64,000 nt of DNA from Poa pratensis (GCA_947311845.1 CAMZMU010000107.1:19365166-19429165), one strand, 5' to 3'. Positions 24,743 through 36,422 are shown, numbered from the stretch's first letter. The notes: generated by a model not told the origin, from the letters alone. Made by a program: numbers and translations.

Positions 24743-26083
24743 CACCCACACCATGGGGCCGCGCGGGCCCCCCCTGCCGCGCCGTGGGGTGGTGTGGGGC
24801 CCTCGGGCTCCGCAGCCGCCGCCCTTTCGCCTATTTATTCTTCCCGGCGCGAAAACCCTAAATACCCGAGCCATTATCCACGAAAAGTTCCAGAGACGCC
24901 GCCGCCGTCAACCCTAGCTCGGGAGGGTTCAGAAGCTCTTCCCGGCACCCTGCCGGAGAGGGGAATCATCACCGGAGGGCTCTACATCACCATGCCTGCC
25001 TCCGGAGTGATGCGTGAGTAGTTCATCCTTGGACTACGGGTCCATGGCAGTAGCTAGATGGTTGTCTCTCCACTTTATGCTATCTTGTTTAGATCTTGTG
25101 AGCTGCCTATCATGATCAAGATCATCTTATTGTAATACTACATGTTGTGTTTGCTGGGATCCGATGAATATTGAATACTATGTCAAGTTGATTATCAATC
25201 TATCTTATATGTTATTTATGATCTTGCATGCTTTCCGTTACTAGTAGATGCTTTGGCCAAGTAGATGCTTGTAACTCCAAGAGTGAGTATTTATGCTAGA
25301 TTGTGGGTTCATGCCTCCGGTAATCTGGGAAGTGAAAGCAACTTCTAAGATTGTGGATGTGCTGTTGCCACTAGGGATAAAATAACCGATGCTTAGCTTA
25401 AGGGTGCGCCGTTAGGTCTAATGCATTTGTTTACATTACGCACATTACTTAATGCGATTATCCGTTGCTTGCAACTTAATACCAACGGGGAACTCGGTAT
25501 GACAACCTGGCGGTGGATTATTAGTCATAGACGCTGTTGGATAACGGTCTATGTATTTTGTCGTAATGCCCACATGAATATCATAGTAATCATCATGTCA
25601 TATATATGCATTGTCATGCGCTCAATATTTTGTCAGTTGCCCAGCTGTAATTTGTTCACCCAGCATGTTAGTTATCTTTTATGGAGAGACACCACTAGTG
25701 AACTGTGGACCCCGGTCCATTCTTTTACACTGGTAATACAACCAACTGCAAACATTGTTCCTTTTTATTCTCTGCAATTTACTACTGTTTTCCACACCAT
25801 ACGTTTAATCCTTTGTTTTCAGCAAGCCGGTGAGATTGACAACCTCACTATTTCGTTGGGGCAAAGTAGTTTGATTGTGTTGTGTGCAGGTTCCACGTCG
25901 GTCGTCGGATTCCCTGGTGTTGCGCCGTGCCATATTCCGCCACCAACAACCTTCAGCGGTGATTTCTTGCTCCTACTGGTTCGATTAAACCTTAGTTTCA
26001 TACTGAGGGAAACTGCTGCTACACTGCTTCATACCTTCCTCTTGGGGTCTCCCAGCGAACATGTGATCCACGCAACCAATAAT

Positions 26084-28636
26084 ACTTGATTTATGCTTTG
26101 TGCCTAGCTAAAAGGCGTTAAAGAAAAGCGCTTATGCAAGGCAACCCATTTTATTTTCAGTTATTTTTTTGTTGAGTTAAGGAATTAGCTTACTTCTGTA
26201 ACAATTCCTTTGTATCTTTTATTTTCCGTTTTGTTGTGCCAAGAATAGCCTCTAATAGCAAGATATGCTAAAAGTTTAGTTTGGTGTCCAGAAACAGATT
26301 TCTGTGCCTCACGGTAAAAATTCGTGAAACATCACGGAACAGTATTTTAATCTGCAAATTTTTGTACATAAGCCTGAGCTTCTTACCTAACTTTCATTAG
26401 TTCAGAGCTTTCTGGTTTGAGCGACGTAAGTGACTCGAAAAAATTTGTCTTCACGGACTGTTCTGGTTTAGACAGATTCTGTCTAGTTTTGCATTTTCTC
26501 TTTTACAAGTGTTAAGTGAAATTCTTTAAAGGTGGAAGAGCTTCACATAAGGCTAGTAAACAGTAGCTAATTTTTAAAATGATGCTTATAAAACCAAGTG
26601 AGATTATGATTTGATGCACTAACCCTCTAATGAAGTTTATTCTGAGTTTGGTGTGAAGAAAGTTTTCAAGTATTAAGAGAGAAGGGTGATACAATAGATC
26701 AAGAGGAGTGAAGAGCTTAAGCTTGGGGAGGCTCCCCTGGACCTCCCCAACATATTCAAGAAGAATCAAGCGTCTAAGCTTGGGGATGCCCAAGGCATCC
26801 CCTTCTTCATCGACAAATTATCAGGTCATCTCTAGTGAGACTATATTTTTATTTCTTCACATTATAAGTGTTGTTCTTGGAGCGTCCGTGTGTTTTATTT
26901 TCAGTTTGTTTATGTTTTGTTTTCTGGTCATAACTAGTTGGACCCTAGCACTCTTGTTTGGGAGAGAGACACGCTCCGCTTTTTCATTAGAATACTCCAA
27001 TTCTTCACTTATACTTGTTGAGTATTCTCATCTAGCGTTGTTATGCTTTTAGCTCTTGTTTTGCATGTATCTCTTGTCAGATCTATTAGTTCTTTTGTAG
27101 AAAGCACTCTCTTGCTTCACTTATATCTATTTGTAGAGTTGTTAAATAAGTTGATTGGTGTTTGGTTGGAACAGAAAATGATATGCATGTGGTAATGATA
27201 TAAAGAAAAATGCTTACACGGTCTTGTAGATCATTTGTCTTGAGTAACTTGATGCTTTTCAATTGTTTTGAGTTATCAAGTAAGTAATGTTTAAACTTGT
27301 GTATCATGTAAGTAAAGGCTCATTAGTGAAGAACTACCGTTAAAACTTGAAGTTATTTGGTTTTTCATAATTGGTAGTTCCAAAGTCTAGATATTTTCTA
27401 TTAAAAGGATGTTTTGATTAACAAGGAAGCCAGTGTGGAGTCTTATAATTTTTCTCTTATGTTCATCATATGGTTCTTTTTGTACCGGTTGACGTTATGT
27501 GTTTGCTTAAATAACCTTGCTAGACTAAACTCTGCACTGAGAGGGAATGCATCTCGTGCATCCAAAACCCTGAGCCAAAATCCATGCCATCTGTGTCAAC
27601 CATACCTACCTATATGTGGTATTTCCGCGCCACTCTAAGTAAATTTGTCACGTGCTACCTTTAAATTATTCAAAATTGTTACTACTCCTTATTTGTGTCT
27701 CTGTTTACTAGCTCATGAGGAAGTAGTGGATTATCTTTATTACACTTGTCAATCAGACTTTACTCCAGACTAGCAGCTTAGATCTGCTTATCTATAATTT
27801 TGCGAAAAGAGTTGGCAAAGGGGTGCCCAGCCCCATAAAAGATAAATTTACAACTTTAACGGCTTATTCTCTTCACATTTTGTTAATTGAGCATTCGGTC
27901 AAACATCTGCATGTGTAAACCAAAGAGATAGAGGAATGATCTGCTTGCTGCAGAAATAACGTTCCTCATGGGAGCCGCTCTTAAAAAGTCAGGTTGGCAT
28001 GTGTAATACTGTATTGTTTGCTACCATTCGTTGACAATTAACATGCACCTCTCAAAATATATTTTTACTCTCTATATGATTTCAAAAAACTAAAAAGCTC
28101 TAGCACATGATTTAATCCCTTCTTTCCTCTGCGAAGGGCCTTACTTTTACTTTTATGTTGAGTCAGTTTTCCTACTTCTTTCTATTCTCCACAAGTAAAC
28201 ACTAGTGTCAACCTTGGTACAAGAATTGTTATATGTTAGCATATTAGACTTATTATGCTGCTTTGTATTGACATTATCCATGAGATAAATAAGTTGAAAG
28301 TTGAAGCAAATGCTAAAACTTAAATCTTCCTTTGTGTTGGTCAAACACTTTTGATTTGAAAATGTTGCTTGGTGAGCTAACTCTTATGCAAATTCTCATA
28401 GCTCATGTCTCCAAAGTACTATCCATGAAAAGTTTTTTATTTGTATGATATGTTATGTTTACTCTTTGTTTACTTTTTAGCAAACTATAGACAATTGTCT
28501 TGGATCACTTCATTCAGTTCATATGCTTTACATTACTATATGATCAAGATTGTGTTGGTAGCATGTCACTCCAAAAATTATATTGTTATTATCGTTTACC
28601 TACTCGAGGACGAGTAGGAACTAAGCATGGGGATGT
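26084..28636 (+). mobile_element. Untranslated region and polypurine tract of element B
   Basis: The sequence is homologous to 560-4530 (same strand) and to the reverse of 19556-22200. It carries no supportable gene. It ends with 'aagcatggggatgt', a purine-rich tract that directly precedes the 3' LTR, after the phrase 'cctactcgaggacgagtagg', which is itself a near-palindrome at about 28600-28618. Confidence 0.78.
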
Positions 28637-30227
28637 TGATACGTCTCAAACGTATCTATAATTTTTGATGTTCCATGCTTGTTTTATACCTATTGCTACA
28701 TGTTTTATATACACATCATAGCATTTTTATGCATTTTCTGTGACTAACCTATTAACAAGATGCCCCAGTGCCAGTTCCTGTTTTCTGCTGTTTTTTCGTT
28801 TCGGAAAACCTGTTAAGGAAATATTTTCGGAATTGGACGAAAATCAACGTACCCCAATATTTCACCGACACGAAGACGAAGACCGAAGGGCGCACGAAGA
28901 AGTGACCCAGGGCAGCCACACCACACCTGGGCGCGGCCTCCCCCTCTGGCGCGCTGAGGTGGCGTGTGGCCCCCTCGGGTGCCTCCAGCCGCCACCCTTT
29001 CGCCTATATATTCACCTCCTCCCGAAAACCCAAAACACCCGAGGAATTATCCACGAAAAGTTCCATCGCCGCCGCCATCGTCAACCCTAGTTCGGGAGGG
29101 TTCTGAAGCTCTCCCCGACACCCTGCCGGAGAGAGAGATCATCGCTGCAGGGCTCTACATCATCATGCCCGCCTCCGGAGTGATGCGTGAGTAGTTCATC
29201 CTTGGACTACGGGTCCATAGCAGTAGCTAGATGGTTGTCTCTCCACTTTGTGCCATCATGTTTAGATCTTGTGAGCTGCCTAACATGATCAAGATCATAT
29301 TATTGTAATGCTACATGTTGTGTTTGCTGGGATCCGATGAATAGTGATGTTATGATCAAGTTGTTTATCAATATATCTACTGTTTTATTTATGTTCTTGC
29401 ATGCTCTCGGTTGCTAGTAGATACTTTGGCCAAGTAGATGCTTGTGACTCCAAGAGGGAGTATTTATGCTCGATAGTGGGTTCATGCCTCCGGTCATCTG
29501 GGTGAGTGACATCAACGTCTAAGGTTGTGGATGGGCTGTTGCCACTAGGGATAAAATAACCGATGCTTAGCTTAAGGGTACGTCTGTTAGGTCTAATGCA
29601 TTTGCTTACATTACACACTTTACTTAATGCAAGAATATGTTGTTTACAACTTAATACTAACGGGAGACACGGATGCTATCTCGGAAGTGGATTATTTAGG
29701 CATGGATGCGGCTGGTAAGCGGTCCATGTATTATGTTGTAATGCCCAATAAATACTACAATAAACTAGCTTGTCATATATTGCATTGGCATGAGCTCACT
29801 ATTTGTCAGTTGCCCAGCTGTAATTTGTTTACCCAACATGATTGTTATCTTCTATGGAGAGACACCACTAGTGAACTGTGGACCCCGGTCCATTCCTCTA
29901 CACTGATAAAAACACCTACTGCAATCATATGTTCGCTGTTATTTTCTGCAATTATTATTCTTCACACCATACGTTTAATTCTTTGTATTCAGCAAGCTGA
30001 GAATATTGACAACCTTCCTGTTTCATTGGGGCAAAGTGGTTTTTTTGTGTTGTGTGCAGGTTCCACGTCAACACACCATATTTCTGGCGCCGTTGACAAC
30101 CTTCTGAAGCACTCCTGACTCCTACTGGTTCGATAACCTTGATAGAATTATAAGGGAAAATTGCTGCTGCACTACATCATACTTTTCTCTTGGGGTCTCC
30201 CAACGAACGTGTGTTTTCACGTCATCA
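28637..30227 (+). repeat. 3' LTR of element B
   Basis: This 1,591-bp LTR starts TGATACGTCTCAAACG and ends CACGTCATCA. It is the complete reference copy against which the split LTR (5639/26078) and the solo LTR (34462-36015) can be read. A TATA-like stretch with 'cgcctatatattc' lies near 29000. Confidence 0.85.
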
Positions 30228-30232
30228 TGTCC

Positions 30233-31141
30233 AGATCTGTTTTCTCCAAATCTGGATCAATACCAGCAAAAACATCTAGCGCCATGCCAAATGTGTCCGA
30301 AAAAGAAGTTCTTAATTCTCTCAACATAGATTGACTACAGGTTCGGTAACACATGGACATGCCAGGAGTACTTACCGGACAATAACGAGCGTTAGGATCT
30401 GGACAGCCGCGCTGGCTCCCATGTGTTCATGAATAAACGATGGAAACTTTTGTGTTTCTCATTGCGCTAAACCCCTAACGTACACGATACCAATGATATC
30501 ACGAGGTGAGAAAATGTGCTCTAGTGTGATTAAACCATTCGGTCATAACACATATAAACTCGTACCGATATCATTCTCTTTTCTCATTCCTTATTCCTGA
30601 TGTCCGATGATAAATCACACTATGTCTGGCCAGTACTATTCTTGAATAATCTCCGTTCCTTTACGTGTTCTCGGTTATCCTTCAAAAGCCCACGTTATGA
30701 TCCCCAATTAAGGTCGGACGTTTCATGACAATCAAAGTGTAAGTGTCGAATACGCGGTCACAAGATATTCTCATAGTATAGGAATATAGCTAATGAAAAA
30801 TCCATATAATCAATTGCTACCTTCATCGGTGATGATTTGTCTCTTAGTAAGATTATACATTTGGGTCGGTTTAGTACTATTGTCATTCCGACAATATACT
30901 CTCATATTTGTGTGACTTGTACAAAGTCCATGATCAGGAAAACGTGATCATCTAACAACAAGATGAGCTGATCTTAGAGACAAGACCGGGAACACTTCAT
31001 ATTGTTCACATCTGTGCACATGCATCGGGGTTTTTCCTTTGAATACTCACTATTCAATTTCCAATGCAGTTATAGTATAAAGATATAAACATTAATAATA
31101 AACTTGGAGGTAAATACTATCTAAATATTATTGTCTCTAGG
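30233..31141 (-). mobile_element. Truncated BARE/Angela-like copia LTR, 5' part
   Basis: Read on the minus strand from 31141, 'cctagagacaataata' and later phrases such as 'gaacacatgggagcc', 'gtccagatcc' and 'ccgaacctgtag' follow, in order, the layout I know from Triticeae Angela/BARE LTRs. The first ~14 bp and the 3' half are missing. Element B ends at its truncated side (30227), suggesting B inserted here. Assignment is from remembered architecture only. Confidence 0.55.
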
Positions 31142-32430
31142 CCACACCTCGAACAGCTGCTTCCATGGACAAGTCTACACTGCACTCACGTATGTGTGTC
31201 AACGGGCTCAAGCGCAGCCATCTCTCCCGGCGAGCAGGGCTTCAACCTTGGCAAGTAGGGCCTCCACGGAGAGCAGAGCTTATGCCTCGGCGAGCATGAC
31301 CCCCACAGAGACCAGAGCTTTGGCCTCGGTGGCGCCCCACCGCGGCGGCGAGGATGACGGATTTCATGGCAAGGTCAACCGGGAGGCCTCAGCGAGCAGT
31401 ATCTCACGATGACCGCAGTGGCGATGATGGCTTGCACGGCGACGAGGAAGATTGTGGCCAGCACCGGACGAGCCGACTAGCACGGTCGCAGCCGATCAGC
31501 GACGTGCCAGCAGCAGCCAACGTGCCGAGTCGCGGACAAGCGTGGTCATGCGGGCGAGCCTCTGCGCACCTCCCCGAGCTCAGGCGGCATGAAGATCTAG
31601 TCCATGCAGCGGCGGCAACCAGCTGCATCGCCGACGACGAGCGCTTTTTTTCTTGAATATTTAGAATCTTAGTATCAGTGTGGCCTCCGTGATACCAAAT
31701 AGCACTGGCGTGGCGTGCACCGGACTGACGTGGCCTCCCGCATGCCGGTGATACCAAATAGCGTTGGCGTGACGTTACCAGCGTGCGGGTTTCCCACCAG
31801 AGATGCCAAAAATGACACGCCGGTGATTAGCTGTATCCAGCTCGTGTCTACATTCCCCATGGTCGGAGGAGTCGTATATTTGCCTATGGAATCCATAATT
31901 TCGCTTTGTTATCAAATTTTAATGTGTTTATAGATATTATTAAAATGAAATATCGTGTCATTTTTTATGTACACCAAATTTTTGGCATTTTGATAATCTT
32001 AAACGTCAAATTTACTGACATGTTCTAGAGTCAATATATAGTTCACTTTTCTTGGCAACAAAGTTTTTCACGGTATTCTTGGCAGCAATTTTACGGTCTT
32101 GGTTGCCTCTTTTTGCATAACTCATAGTCGAAAATTATTTTTGATTGTTGGACGATATCCATATACGATTTTGGATACATGGGCAATCAAGGATTTTACA
32201 TCCAGCTATAGCATTAGAAAATCGAAAAATACATCACGTCTGATAATAAGCAAGTAAATGTTGCTTACATACTGCAGCAATTACAATATCGCCTCTTATT
32301 CAGCATTGATTGTTCATCCAAGAACATCAATCGGCTATTATCACTTCTAATAACATATTTTATTTTTATAAATGCATATCGGCGTGTAATTAAATCTTAT
32401 AGGAGGCCAAAGGAGCATTGTTTGCAGGCT
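31142..32430. other. Unassigned degenerate repeat-derived sequence
   Basis: A G+C-rich stretch (31140-31650) has overlapping chance ORFs on both strands without recognisable motifs. At 31680-31830 short phrases such as 'cacgccggtgat' and 'actggcgtggc' recur in both orientations, as at 33985-34308. The rest is A+T-rich. I see no supportable gene. Confidence 0.4.
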
Positions 32431-33338
32431 CTAATATGGCCGAATAGATGATGATTTGATACATTCAGCCTTGCATTTGTCCATTGTCTTATAGCACAGG
32501 TTGCTTACCAAACAACAGAAGCAAAATCCCCTTGCACAAGGTATCACTTGATGACGGCTGCACAGTCCGTCTGGCAAATTTAGCTTCATGTTATCCACAT
32601 CTTCCATGCTTCCGCCTATTGAATAGAGAATAATCCATTAATATTCATGTAAAAATCTTTTGTTATTGTTGGCGAACAAGAAATTGATCGATCCAACAAG
32701 AAGGAAAAAACACGATCATCTAACAAACATTACCGATACGCATCCAAAGAACAAAAACCTATAGACAACTCGTCCACCAAGAGATGGTATTGGAAGTTTA
32801 ACACTGGAAAGAACACAAGTATAGAAATAACATGGACTTCGGAAAGTGGTTTGTGATCCGGGCACCAGTGATCCCTCTTATTTAAAAAATTCGAAATTCA
32901 TATTTGTGAGTTTCCAAAAAATCTAAAAAAATCCAGATGTAGACCATGGTGTATCCCACCAATGTGTAAATTTTTAATCTGGGATACCTTATATTATGGG
33001 CTAAAAAAATAACAAATATAGTAAAACTTAGATATGTAAAAATATATATTCTCAGATCTACACATTTGTCATTTTTGTGTAGCTCAGAATACAAAGTTTT
33101 TTAAGTTGAAATTTTGCAAGTTAGTGGGATATATCATTGGCTATACGAGGATGTTTTTCAGAATTTTCTGAAATTTATAAATATGATTTTCGAAAATTTT
33201 CAGCAGGAGGGATCACTGGTGCCTAGGAGCAAAAATTCTCCACTACATGGACTTACACTGTGCATGTGTAGCAAAGTACATGGGAAGAAGCACCAATAGT
33301 ACGGCTAGTGCGTATGCATGCTCCATGTACTTGTCCAT
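32431..33338 (-). CDS. Secreted cysteine-rich peptide, MEG/EMBRYO SURROUNDING FACTOR 1-like
   Basis: Two exons on the minus strand. Exon 1 (33338-33257) encodes 'MDKYMEHAYALAVLLVLLPM' plus seven residues ending T-H-A-Q, a clear signal peptide, and ends at a consensus donor T|GTAAGT. Exon 2 (32615-32431) follows the acceptor 'ttcaatag' and ends TAG. Phases fit (82 + 185 nt = 89 codons), giving 88 aa. The mature part carries nine cysteines with the spacing C-x7-C-x4-C-F-C-C-x5-C-Y-x5-C-x3-C ('GFCFCCLVSNLCYKTMDKC'), the pattern of grass MEG1 and ESF1-like peptides, which signal in endosperm and embryo surroundings. The intron contains a MITE. The gene shows no frameshift or stop and has a TATA box upstream. 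Family assignment is by cysteine pattern from memory; expression is unproven. Confidence 0.75.
32860..33224. mobile_element. MITE with 16-bp terminal inverted repeats, in the intron of the peptide gene
   Basis: GGCACCAGTGATCCCT (32861-32876) is repeated exactly inverted at 33208-33223. The body is A+T-rich and weakly palindromic ('aaattcatatttgtgagttt' against 'aaatttataaatatgatttt'). I find no convincing TSD, so the superfamily is open. Confidence 0.68.
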
Positions 33339-33439
33339 GCAGCCGATGAATGCAAACTAGTGCTTGGTACTCGCGTATGAGACAAAATATTTTATGACCA
33401 ACACTATCAGATGCTTGCTCCCTCGATCCACACAACATA

Positions 33440-33450
33440 CATATATATAG
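33440..33450 (-). promoter_or_regulatory. TATA box of the cysteine-rich peptide gene
   Basis: On the minus strand 'ctatatatatg' lies about 100 bp upstream of the ATG at 33338, a usual distance for a short plant 5' UTR. Confidence 0.5.
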
Positions 33451-33479
33451 TTACATAGGATTCCCTACCCACCAAAAAT

Positions 33480-33970
33480 AGGTACTGATAGACATAACTA
33501 TTTGATTCCAAAGGATTTGTCACCCATGAACAATAACTAGCCGTACATTTTAGGGATATAATCAATATATATCCTTCCGACATCAATTAGTGATTTGTTA
33601 GTTATTTAAATTTTTAGTTATCTCTTATTAATAGATGGTTTTACAAAATATAGTAACCAAAATCAGGGAATTTTTTATCAGGCTATTTTCGCTCATGCCT
33701 TTTTATTTGGAATATAATGTCAATATATCCAGCGACATTAAGTGTAGCGATTAACAAGTTATTTTTATGTCAAATGATCTCTAATTTTTAGACGGGTCAC
33801 CAAATATAGTAACCAGGTAAATGCAGCTAAAAATATTATAATTGAATTAATTTATAGCTTCCTATTCTTGGATATGTGTGGGGCGAGGGAATTTTTAATT
33901 TGTCTCAGCGCTGGGAAAGTTTGTAATACTAGGTGCAACAAAGATCTAGCGGAGTAGAAGACTCACATTT
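33480..33970. repeat. A+T-rich diverged direct repeat
   Basis: Two related stretches (about 33555-33665 and 33705-33815) share phrases such as 'gacat.aagtg.agcgatt', 'agttatttttatgtcaaat/agttatctctta' and 'caaaatatagtaacc'. No coding potential is seen. Confidence 0.4.
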
Positions 33971-33972
33971 AC

Positions 33973-34308
33973 TACAAGGAAACTGCTTATAGCCGGCCGG
34001 TAATTACCGGCGGGTCACACCAAATCCACGCCGGTGATATATTGAGGCCAGATTTCAGAGCATATAACCGGCGTGGGAAATCCTCCCGTCGGTGATTATT
34101 AGGTATCACTGCCGTGCGACACACCGCGCCACACTGGTGATAAGTGGACCCGAATAACCTGACACGGCTAAAGATAGTACTTGCGTGCGATGTCCACGAC
34201 ACGCCAGTAATTACTCGTGATGTTAGTGGTGTGGGCTCTAGTTGACACGCCGGTAGTAACCTACTCCGATACGACATGCGGACCTCGATATATCACTGGC
34301 GTGGGCTA
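33973..34308. mobile_element. CACTA-like end with subterminal 'cgccggtgat' repeats (fragment)
   Basis: 'tactacaaggaaactgc' resembles a plant CACTA terminus with mutated first bases. It is followed by about eight copies, in both orientations, of a 10-12 bp word of the type 'cacgccggtgat'. Such arrays are typical transposase-binding subterminal repeats. No opposite terminus or TSD is found, so this is a fragment. Confidence 0.4.
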
Positions 34309-36409
34309 TGTTGGCAACAAGGGGAGGGGTTTGACCCCTCCCAAGAAACCCCTCCCCTCCTCCCCACTTTATATACTCCCCCACCCCCAAGGGTTTTACA
34401 CAACAATTGCTCTCAGTTTTTGAGGTGTGCTCTATTGGAGCTCTCTTTCTCTCTAGATCTCTAATACGTCTCAAACGTATCTATAATTTTTGATTGTTCC
34501 ATGTTTGTTTTATATCAATTGCACATGTTTTTATTATAGTTTTATATCATTTTAGTGTATTTTCTATGACTAACCTATTAACAAGATGCCAGTGCCAGTT
34601 CATGTTTTCTGCTGTCTTTTTGTTTCAGAAAAGTTAGGAAAGAAATATTCTCGGAATTATCTAAAAATTTACGGAGATTTATTTTTCATCGAAGCATAGA
34701 CGGAGCCCGAAGACCAGACCCGGAGGGCCCCACAGCCTGGAGGAGATATATCCAGGTGTGGCCCGGGATGGGGCCGCGCCTGGGGGTCCCCTGGAGCCCT
34801 CCTCCACCGCCTCTTGACGCCCTTTCGCCTATAAATTACCTTCGTCGAGAAAACCCTAAAACAGCCGAACATATTCCAGAAAAGTATCTGATGCCACCGT
34901 CAATGCAAACCCTAGTTCGAGAGGATTCTGGAGCTCTTCACGTCACTCTGCTACATGGTAGATCATCACCGGAGGGCTCTACACCACCATGCCCGTCTCC
35001 AGAGTGACGCGTGAGTAGTTCGTCCTTGGACTACGGGTCCATAGAAGTAGCTAGATGGTTGTCTCTTCTCCATGTACCTCCATGTTTAGATCTTGTGAGC
35101 TGCCTATCATGATCAAGATCATCTTTATGTAATGCTACATGTTTTGTGTTTATGCTCAAGTTATGATCAAGTTTGTTCATATTTTATATCTATGTTTTAT
35201 TTAAGATCTTGCATGCTCTCCAATCCATGTGGTTACTTAGGGCAAGTAGTTGTTTGTATCTTCAAGAGGGAGTATTTGTGCTAGATAGTAGGTTCATGTC
35301 TCCATGTGTTTGGGCTTGAGTTGACAGAAAAGACTAAGACCTTGGATGTTCTGTTGCTACTAGGGGTAAAACAACAGTGTGTATTGCTACGTGTTATATT
35401 CATTTCTTACATTATGCACTTTGCTTATTGCGATAATCTTTTGTTTCCAACTTCATATTTTTGAGTGACAGGCTGGATAGCGATCCCGGGGTGGATTATT
35501 AGTCATAGATGTAGCTGGATAGCGGTTATATTTATTTTGTTGCAATTCCCAATTAAATATTACAGTGAAGTTTATCTTGTCATAATAGCATTGTCATTCC
35601 CTCACAATTTATCAATTGACTAGCTGTAATTTGTTCACCACAGCATGACACCACTAGTGAACTGTGGACCCTGGTCCATTCTTTACAACACCGTTTCCAT
35701 TGCTTCCAATCAACTTTTGCTCGTTCTTCCTTTTTTGCATTTACAATTACATTCCACACCATACGTTTAATATCTTTGATTCAGCAAGTCAGGAAGATTG
35801 ACAAGCTTCCTGTTTAGTTGTGCAAATTATTTTGTTTGTGTTGTGTGCAGGTCCACGTCAGTCTACAAGCGCCAGAGTAGATTGACACCGTGTTGAAGCC
35901 TCTTAAGTCCTACTGGTTCGATAAACCTTGGTTTTGTTATCAAGGGAAACTTGCTTCTACGTTGCATCATACCTTCCTCTTAGGGTCCCCAACGGGTGTG
36001 TGATCCACGCCATCAATCTCATGTGTTGAAACTCTCTACATCTCATATAGATCTAATCTAGTAGATTAGTTCTACCACCATAGACTACGACGAAAGGCTG
36101 TCTCTCATCGTTGGCGCCGAGTCCTGGACGGTGGTGCGCTAACGGGTTGGCACAAGTGGATACGTGGATACTAGAAGAGGGATTACACGTGTGATCCTTA
36201 GCGAGGGAATCGGCAACATTCTCACCTCCAAGCTTGGACGTGAGAATCTACTACAGGCTTCACCGACAACGTTATCAACAAACGCCATCTTTCGCAATGG
36301 TGTTTGTAAGTATCTCAATCTAACATTATGGGTGTGTTATATCTTCATAGTAGATCTTGGCGGTTATGTAAGTCAAAAAAAATTTAGAATTCCTCCATGT
36401 AACCCCACA
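34309..36409 (+). mobile_element. BARE/Angela-like copia LTR, 3' part (split by a solo LTR)
   Basis: Removing the solo LTR at 34462-36015 and one TSD leaves about 542 bp that ends '...gtaaccccaca' directly before a tRNA-Met primer-binding site. The sequence before it ('tagatcttgg', then an A-rich stretch, 'aattcctccatg') follows the layout of Angela LTR ends. 'ctttatatactccccc' at ~34368 looks like the LTR TATA region. The left edge is uncertain: TGTTGGCAAC at 34309 looks like an LTR start, but comparison suggests the true start is missing. Confidence 0.6.
34462..36015 (+). mobile_element. Solo LTR, TSD ATCTC
   Basis: This 1,554-bp LTR of the same family as 28637-30227 is flanked by ATCTC at 34457-34461 and 36016-36020. 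Its terminus reads TAATACGTCTC instead of TGATACGTCTC, so the terminal TG is mutated, and the right end is CACGCCATCA. It interrupts an older copia LTR. Confidence 0.9.
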
Positions 36410-36410
36410 G

Positions 36411-36422
36411 TGGTATCAGAGC
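36411..36422 (+). other. Primer-binding site of the copia-like element
   Basis: TGGTATCAGAGC follows the LTR end by one base and matches the 3' end of initiator tRNA-Met. Confidence 0.75.

Larger units (their letters stand above)
5639..26078 (+). mobile_element. Solo LTR in element B, TSD ATAAT (split by nested elements)
   Basis: The LTR is present as 5639-5920 and 24748-26078, about 1,613 bp in all. It starts TGATACGTCTCAAACG and ends CGCAACCA, and is flanked by ATAAT at 5634-5638 and 26079-26083. The same LTR family is seen intact at 28637-30227 and 34462-36015. After excision of the minus-strand element at 5921-24742 the halves rejoin through one copy of CACCC and match the order in the 28637 copy. 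No internal region of its own is present, so it is a solo LTR. Confidence 0.88.
4538..30227 (+). mobile_element. Element B: 5'-truncated gypsy-like LTR retrotransposon without visible pol (interrupted)
   Basis: Three blocks belong together: the gag/protease-like ORF (4625-5638), the untranslated region (26084-28636) and the 3' LTR (28637-30227). Between the first two lies a younger solo LTR and everything nested in it (5639-26078, TSD ATAAT). Excising that rejoins '...cttgataat|acttgatt', equivalent to '...cttggaaacacttgatt' in element A. The 5' LTR and the start of the internal region are missing at the junction with A near 4537. The base pairs after the 3' LTR (TGTCC, 30228-30232) should be one copy of the TSD; the partner was lost with the 5' end. 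Confidence 0.8.

Noticed and set aside
31131..31757. Overlapping 93-117-aa ORFs on both strands
   Set aside because: G+C-rich, repetitive Ala/Ser/Arg composition, no homology I recognise, and open on both strands at once.
34309..34318. TGTTGGCAAC as the true 5' end of a short LTR
   Set aside because: It looks like an LTR start, but the following sequence fits the middle to end of a BARE/Angela-like LTR, and no second LTR or TSD supports a 542-bp unit. Kept only as an uncertain boundary.
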